Source of the DNA: Ornithodoros turicata
Lineage: Eukaryota; Arthropoda; Arachnida; Ixodida; Argasidae
Direction of reading: 5' to 3'
Length of the DNA: 64,000 nt
Assembly: GCF_037126465.1 (NCBI RefSeq)
Contig: NC_088203.1
Coordinates: 83,390,668-83,454,667 of the forward strand
Shown here one piece after another: positions 34,901-43,900 of this stretch (the first letter of the stretch is position 1; every line of letters begins with the position of its first letter). The notes under the pieces were generated by a model, which searched no databases, was not told the origin of the DNA, and was given only the letters and a program-made list of their open reading frames with translations. The position numbers and the translations under genes were made by a program.

Positions 34901-37900
34901 TTCGATTCAATGTCTGAATCGAATGCAGAATTCTATATTCAGATGGAATCGATGTTTCTTCCAAATATTTGGAATATAGGTATTTTGATAGTGTGTGTCT
35001 ATGCATCTGTTCGCTTCGGTTTTAAAATAATGATTTGCACGGATGACTGAATGACAGGATGACTGCGGGGCAGTTTGAATGTAAACTAAGCCGCAGTAAC
35101 ATCATACTTCTCAATAAACAAGGGCCAGGCTCGCAGTGGTAAGATGTTCAGTGGCAATTTGCTCTGGGTTGTGTTGAGCAGACACACCTTTGCTGTCAAC
35201 CTTCAGTCCTAACTTTTGGAGCAGTCGGAGTACCAGTTGCCTAGAGCAGTGTATCCACATGTTCCGAAAGTGATGCTTGTACCTCTCGATAGTGTCGTCA
35301 TGCAATACATCGTGTTCTCTATCTCGTGGTCCAGGCGGCGTGTTCATAGGGACATAGTTGATCAGATAACATCAGTGACAGTTTTTCAAAGGAGTCATAT
35401 ATAAATAGGGAGTGACTTTTTTGGGTTAAACCCAATTTGTCCCCAAATTCCAGTCACTATGAAATCCTCAAGTGACGTTTCCACTGAAGACGAACAAAGG
35501 TCACCTCGTGTAACACATGTAAGAATGAGTCACTTACGTTCCCAGCAATACACTCATGTGTCTCAGCACTGTCTACGCCTTCAGGGATTAGCGCTGGTAG
35601 GTCACCCCTCCCCCTCAAATAAGAAGATTAAGAAAGTACTTAATAGACAAGAGGAGAAACAAAAACATCTGATAACACCCGAAGGCACAATTATCGCCCG
35701 ATTTCTCCCCAAATTACAGATTTAATAATAGCGCCCGATTCTTACCCCTTGAATCTGAGAAAGGCATTTAATCCGAAAAAGTCACTCCCTATATATAAAA
35801 ACTGTCTGTGGTATTGTTATGAGTGGGCTCAACTGTAGTTTGTCTAAATCATGGGCTCCCTTTGTTACTTCCCTTCTAGGTTACATGTCGCACTGGTACT
35901 CCTCCGTGTTTACAACCAAAACATTAGCGTCATGCCACAGGGCTCCAGGGCCTCTCTCTGCAAAATGTGTTCTAAGTAAGTCTTGCATGCATCACAGTTA
36001 TTTGCACAGAGTGCTAGTTTATGCCAGCTTTCTATGCAGTACAGCAATGGAAATTTCAGCAAAATTTCATTGACAGCTCACCTGTTGGTACCAGGGATTG
36101 GAACCGAAACTGAAGCTGAACCAAAAACTGCTGAAAACCCGTATTTTTCGCTACACCGGAATTGAACCAAACCCAATTTTTTTTTTTCTCACGTTGAACC
36201 GAACTGTAACTAAGCTGAAATAAATTTAGGCGGTTACCAGTTTGCCAAACGGTTCAAAATGGTAAGGTATGTTGTGAGCGATCGAAGCTACGATTTACCA
36301 GCAGATAGAGCCGTGTTGCCAAAGAAATTAGAAACTGAAACTGAGCAAAACAGAACTGCAACCCAAATGCATGAGGTATTTCCTCCTCGCAGCTATTGCA
36401 TTTATTCAGTTGTCTTAGTTTTGAGGTAGTCCTTTTGGCAGTTGCAGGCTTCCTCGCACGAGTTTTTTGTCGTCCAGCAACCTAAAGTTTTCATTTTGGG
36501 ATGTGAAAATAACGGCTAGTTTCTGAGCAGGCTGTAACGGGATTGTATACAATGAGTAAACATGGAGAGTACAGTATGCACCCATAACGTTGCACCTGAA
36601 ACGCAGATCTGTAACACGCAGTGTTGCTGTGAACCACTGCTGTGTCTGCAACAGCAGCAACAAAAGTACATCTGTGCCGTTTGAGGATGTGCTTGCTTTT
36701 AACCCATGGCAATCGTTCAAAAATCACTTTTCTGATCCGGTTCGAACCGATATTTTGCGCTGCTGCAGAGCTGAACCCGAACTACGATCTACTAGATTAT
36801 AACGACCATGTCATAGGCACCCTTTCCCAGCGCCGCATTTGGACGCTACCGGTGGCGCCCATCATCGGCCCAGTTATTGCTTCCTCAGCTTCTACAATAC
36901 TTTGTACTTCAGCTTCCCTTAGAATTCTTGTATGCGGTGGATGTCCCACGAGAGATGCTTGTTTCTAAAGTTGATTATCATCGTCATTCTACACATTTTC
37001 ATAGGAGCTGTTGCTGTCGTCTGCTACAGTAATCGTACGTCCGCTACCGCGCGTTCAAAATTCAAACTTCCATTGTCCAATCATGACGTAGATCTCGCGG
37101 GCCGATGAGTAGAGCCCCTAGCGGATCGTGCGGACGGGCTCCTTATAGGGGTGTCCGATTATGACATGGTCGTTATAATCTAGTAGGTCGTGACCCGGAC
37201 CGAACCAATATTTACCTGAACCCGAACTGAATAAAAAAAATAAATAACAGTTCCGATCCCTAGTTGGTGAAAGACTTGTTTTCGTCATCATGCAGGCTCG
37301 TAAATCAAGGGTCTGCACATGGAAACAGGAGGATGGTGCTAGATGGACCACTTCCATCATCATTCATGCCTAAGGTTTCCCTCACATCTCAGTTTTTACT
37401 GGAACTCCTGCAAGCGATTTATTTCTCTATGTAAGTCTATGTCTGTACCACACTTGGTTCTGAGCTCATAGATTTGGCGTTCCCATTACACAGGTACAAT
37501 GGGTTGCCCTCACTGGGACATCAGGCTCTCAATGACATTCACAGAAGGGCTATGCAAACAATGTATACTGATGTTTTATTGGTAAGTGAAGAAAATTGGT
37601 ACTTTTGTTCCCCTGCGCTTTGCGGCATGCTGTTCCATTCGGGGAATCCAGCTTCCGAGTTTCTCTGAGTGGGTTCTTTTGGCGTACGTGGGTAGCGTAC
37701 ACAAAATATGTAGGGCTTGACTTTTTGACCTAATGATGCCCGATATTTATATCCCGATTCAAACCAGAAAAAAAAAACACAGTTTCACCTGGTATGTCCC
37801 CGAAAACTCCTGGACGAGGGGGATCCAAAGTAATCACAACTAACATAAAACTTTGGAAACTATGTTGTAAATGCATAAATGTGCTCATACAAGCTGTCAA

Positions 37901-40900
37901 AACAGAGAGCTCCTGCTTCCTAGGTGCATGGACTAAGTATTGATACTGTGTGTCTACTGGTGTGTCATGTGCATCATGCCAAGTAAACCAAAGATTTAAG
38001 CCTGATCCAATCCGATTCAACCACAATTGGGTTGAATCAGGTTTAGTTCAACCCGGTTACACCCGAATCATTGAAGCAAAATATAACCCGATATTTACCG
38101 CCTGGTTTTGCTGGAAAATATGGCCCGAAAAAGTCAGGACCTAAAAATATCTTATTTCAAAGAGTGCTTCTCTATCCCGGTTTTTTGTGGCGTGCTGAGA
38201 AATTTGGAGGGACATGGAATCTTTTTGCTTCTGTAGTTTACTACTACTGGAAGAGCAGAGAGACATAGACGATCAGTTTCTAGCAGGCTGCTGTGTAGCC
38301 CTGCTTGCCCTTGTGATATGCAGGTGTTTAGCAATGTCAAATTTATCCTCATCATTATCCGTCTGATGAGATCTTACGCTGATCCTTTTAAATGTGCTAC
38401 ATCTCTGCTTGAACCCTTCTTGCACAATGGATGCTCTGCTTGCAAGCAAGTGCCTTCCTTGCAAATCAATTCTACGCTAAGAATAACCAGTGTCTTTACG
38501 TGCAATGTACCCGACAGGTAACACTACAGCTGGTTAGACAGCAGATGTATAGCAGTACAGTAATGGGTATAATAAATATATTGTAGAGCTGTGCTAATAG
38601 CAAAATTTCCATTGCGAATCGAATACGAATATATTTCACTTGCACTGCGAATCGAATCTGAATAATTTCTTCGGATGGCGAATCGAATTCGAATAATAAA
38701 AAAAAACCCAACTCGAATAATTTCAAATGCCTCATGGTGAAATATTTTGTGATGTTCTGCTCTAAACTTGTGAGCCTTTTCACCCAACACAAAATATTGC
38801 GAGTGAAGTTTCCCTCTGTGTTGTGCACGGTAGACTGCATTAGTGGGATGAACTGCATTGTGAGTTAATGAACGTGGTCCATGCAACCCTCTTTTTGTGC
38901 ATATCTTCATTTTTATGTGTACATTGTGAATTTCCTGTACCTTTTTTGGAAGCTGCACATATTTCCATCTGTTACTGAACAGAACTCTGAAAGTTGGGAG
39001 CACATTTTCTGGAACATGCAGTGCCCAGAGTACAGTGTTGACGATGAGGTCACAGAAGTTGTAGTCCTTAGTGACAGAATATTGGAAGCCTATACGAAGA
39101 GGGGAGTCAAATCCTGTAAATCACATAAACAAAATGCAGAAACCAACACTGAAGATTTTTGTTTAAGTTTAATTTATACAAGCTTTCGCGTGGAGGTCGA
39201 CGCGTCTTCAGGTACAAAGTGAAGTGGTGACACGCATAGGTATATATAGTATAGACATATACACGACTAAAAAGGAGACTTTGGCGAGCCTTTTTGTTCA
39301 CAATAACACCCTTTACTGTTCTTAAACTGTTAGAGGTCACTTATCCATCTGCCCAGCAATTCATTGCACACAGACATGTGGTACCGTATCTCCTTTCCCT
39401 TGTTTAGTTCTGTATATGTCTATACTATATATACTTATGCGTGTCACCACTTCACTTTGTACCTGAAGAAGCGTGGACCTCCACACGAAAGCTTGTATAA
39501 ATTAAACTTAAACAAAAATCTTCAGTGTCGGTTTCTGTATTTTGTTTATGTGACAGAATATTGTAAACAATGTAAAGCGGGCTTCGCGTAACACTTAAGT
39601 GTAATGCTGTGAAGCCGACTTGCTGAATGAAGCCATACACCAAAAGAACAATGGCGGTAACGTGAAGTGGGCTTCACCTAACTCTTGGATGTAATGAGGC
39701 GAAGCCCACTCGAAGAATGGCGACAGCAAAACCTTGCTTTGGTACTATTAGAAAAATATTCGAAAATTTTGTATACTGAAAATGATTGCGAATAGCGTTC
39801 GAATAGCATGAGATATAAGATTCGTATTCGAAATTTGGAATATTCGCGGAGCTCTAATATATTGTTAAGTGGGGGCAGGACATCCTGTATGTCATCGGGC
39901 CAACCCTAGGGGTTTTACCTACAAGCACAATGTGAAGCAATATCGTGCAGGTAACCAATGCCATCAAAAATTCACTACAAGTGCACCCCAGTGGTCATCC
40001 AGCTGATGGTCCCATGGGCATCAGCATTGCAATGTCACCCACGACATCGACAACTACACTTTCCAAGGCCATAATCACCAACGCCTCCTTCCGCACAAAG
40101 AAACTGCCAGGTACTGTTCCGTGTTCCATTTTGACCGCATTACCTTCTAGAAACCCCCTGCTGCTTGTACAGTGCTGGACAAACGTTTACGGAACGAGCT
40201 CCGGCGCATTCCTTCCTCAGAGTGACACACTGGCAGTGAAGGGTACTGTACAGACTTAGAGACAGGTGACTGGGTTACCTAGGCACATGTCTGTAAGTCT
40301 GTATGGTCCCAATCGCTGCTAGCGTGTCGCTCTAAGGAAGGAATGCACCGGATTGTGTTCCATAGGCTTTTGTCCAGCACTGTAGTAGTCAACAGGATGC
40401 TACCTGAATACCAATTCCGTAACTGATAAGGAACTAAACAGCATGGGCCTATATCACACTCCTGATGTGAATTATGTTTTTTTTTTTTTTTTTTTAATGT
40501 AGAGTTTGTCTTTTCAGTCGCTTGTGTGACTGACACGTAGAAAAGTTCATGTAATGTTCTGGTGTTATGGGTTACTGTAGGGCGAAATAAAAAAAAACCG
40601 AAAAACACTGAAGAGGAAACGAAAAACACTACGTATCTTCAGTGTTTTTCGTTCTTATCTGTATTACAAACCACAAGGATACTTGACTCTACCGCATCAC
40701 CGCTCTGTTGTTAGGGCGAAATCAGTAAGATAATGTAATTAATGTAGTTTTTGTTGCTAATTAGCTTAATTCATACAATAAAATGGGTTCATTAGACTAA
40801 ATTGGAACTCATCAAAGTGTAGTGGTGGCTGAATTCGAACTTTAGCAAGTTTGTTTGAGGGTGTTTGGGGTTTTACCGCACATGGCGATAATGCAAATTG

Positions 40901-43900
40901 CGTAAAAATTGATTTTTCCGCGTTTAACTAGTCTTTACCCCTTGCGAAATTTGTGTAATCGTCACTGAGGGTAATGTCTGAAGGTCCTCAAAAATGAACT
41001 AGTCAAAGCACAAGGTCAGCCATGAATACAGGCACTGCAGAATGCTAAGCATGAATCAGTACAAAAGCCATTCGTCTGAAATGCGAGACCCTCTCTTCGT
41101 TTATTTTTCACATGAAGTATACCTATACAGAGTCCGATTTTACCCTATTTTGACAGCTCCTGAAATAGAACCAGTGTTGTACGTATCGCCGTTACAAGTA
41201 ACGCCGTTACACTAATCGATACTTTTTCGGTATCGGAGTGCGTATCGGCGATACTTTTTAAAATCAGTATCGGAAAAGTATTTCCGTTACGCATTTATGG
41301 TAACGCATCGTTACCGATACCGATACTTTTTAGTGCCCCACCCTTTCTTCACCGACCATATTTCTTACTCTTATTCATTGTCAATGGTCCGTCTAGCCCT
41401 CGACAACAAGCTTGTGGACACGCCTACGTGCTCCGTAACCGGAATTATGAAATTATACCAAACACGTGTTCACTGTTTTTCTTTGAAACTGAAGGAAATA
41501 ACCACGCTGTGTTCAACAAAAGAGTTGAGGTCAACGAACAGAGGTCAAGTTCTTTAACAGTGCGCTCTAAATTCCACTGCTAAGCTGCGGTGTCGCACTG
41601 GGTCACACTCACATATACTGTGGCATTGTAAACTTCAGATAGGATTCCTGGGTCATTTGACTTCATGGTATGTGTGGGCCTGACACTAACGTTATTGTCA
41701 CACTGGCCTCTGTCAGCTGCCTGAGACACCACAGCTTGCAAGGATGACAGAAGACGATTTCAAGAACCAGCTATTGCTAAAAGTCAAGCATAACGTTTCC
41801 GAGCTACATATGAAATATGCTGTCTTTTCACTGCAGAACTGTTCACGTAAGCGATATTTCCATGTTGCACCATCTCCGTATTTCAAACAAAAGTATCGCC
41901 CAAAGTATCGCGTTACTTTTTTTAGTAACGGTAGCGGTACTTCGTTACTGTACAAAAGTATCGATATCGGTATTTCGATACTTTTTACTCAAGTAACGAG
42001 TATCGGTATCGCGATACCATATTTCGGTAACGGGTACAACACTGCCAATTTTTAGCCCCTCATTTTCTAAGTATGTCACACCCGAAAAACACAAAGCAAA
42101 ATGAAAAACACGCCCGCCTTCCTTTCCTTCTTTCTCCCTTAGCAAAAGTCATAATTATGGAAGTGCCTGCTTCAAGTCTCGGTGTGCGCCGAAGGTCTCT
42201 TTCCAGCTTGAAATTTTACGATCCAGGCCATTGGCAGTGCAACATTCCTTGTCGATTTTTAAAAGCCCACATCCTTTTCTAGCATGCAGGTAGTGCAGTC
42301 GAACATGCAATAAGGCCTAACCATGACACATGAAGCACAGATGTCGACAGTTCATACAGAGGCTCTGCATGACTTCACACTGTGGAAAAGGGGGTGTAAA
42401 CGTCACACTTTTTGAGGATGTGGGCCACAAGTTTGCGCAGGATTTTTATGTTATGGGGATGTTAGAGTTCAGTGGCCGGTGGTCGTCGCCCACCTCAGCT
42501 GGCTATTTTCATGTATATGCACAGAAAATATATTTAGACCCTGATGGTTTCAATTTTTGTTCTAACGTACAATTTATGTATGTTCATTTGTTTACGTGAC
42601 TGACACTTTTGACAGTTTTTGACATTACAGTTTGGTGTAGGGTTAAATTAATTGAATCAGTGTAACTGTTTATTTCATATAACTAACTTATTCCATAAAA
42701 TGAATTAAACTGAAGTTAGCAAAGTAAATTCGATGCCCAAAACCATGCAGATCTTTTTTACCAACAGAGGGAACCCCATAGATTGTCTTAAAGTTAAGGG
42801 CAAAATTCTGGTGATATCAGGTGGAAAAGCAGGTTTTTCGGTGAAAGAAGAAAGTGTCACATATTTCGGATGAACATGAGATGCAGAAAGGCTGTGCTGA
42901 ATGTGCAGTGTTTAGTGCTCTGTGGTACCTGCCTCTATTGATGGCTGAATTTTCACTTTGCATGTTCGTTTACAGGGGTTTTCGGGTTTTACTCTAGGTA
43001 ATGACGATGCAAATCGAGGGTTAAAAATGGGCCGTAAATGTGTTAAATTAAAAGTTCCTTTTAAAATTAATCTTGTGGCTCCTACCCCTGTTTCATCCTA
43101 AGCATTTTCACACTCCCCGCTATCTATGTTCCTGACCAGGATTGTTGCACTGAAATGGTTAGTGCATCGTGCTTTTGTTGAATCTCGAAGTAAAGGAAGG
43201 TCGAGGGCAGGGGTGATCCCCCTTGTTTTATACCTGTCCCCAATCCACATGGAAGCCTTTTATGCCCCACTGTAAAGGCTGAACCACATGGCATGAAAAA
43301 CTGTCCGAAAACTGTCTGAACCGAAATTGGAACCTAACTTTTTTCTGTGCATCACCGCATGCTACTGAAATGCACCCCGAATTTCGGCCGAAGAGTTCTG
43401 ACCTTGGGGAACATCACCTTTCAACCATCCAGCTCAATGAGATAATCCCCTGTATTCATAGAGGTAGAAGTCGCACGCACGGCAACAGTCGACCCGATTG
43501 CTACGTCATCGTTGCTGTGGTTCTTCCAGCTGAATAGCCATTGGATGCTCCTACTTTTTCGGTTGGCGTCCCTTCCCATTTCGGAGGACAAAATCTGACT
43601 TGGCCAGATCGGGCCGAAATTCAGCTCGAAATTCTGTTCTCCGAAAAAAGAAAGTTTGGTCCCCAATTCGGTTCGGAAAGAATTCGGACGCTTTTCGGGC
43701 CATGCGGTTCACGCTTTACACTCTTTAACACTTAACCGTGAACATGTAATACTGAATGTTGCCCTCTGTACACCCTCGCCCCACCCAGTAGTTATTGCAG
43801 ACACACTCATCCACGACTACTCTCCTGGACTTTCCAGACGACATTCCGATTCCGAAAGAGAGTGAGAGTCCAGGACACGAGGGACTGGACGCAATACGTG

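Noticed and set aside
35976..37493. Loss of a hyccin exon between exons 7 and 9
   Set aside because: At first the conserved RIPVSS...IYFAF segment seemed missing, but exon 8 at 37296-37430 supplies it in the right phase.
43801..43866. Upstream acceptor at 43800 as the main exon 11 start
   Set aside because: It shifts the frame and stops after about 21 residues, while 43838 continues conserved sequence into a long open tail; retained as a possible alternative.
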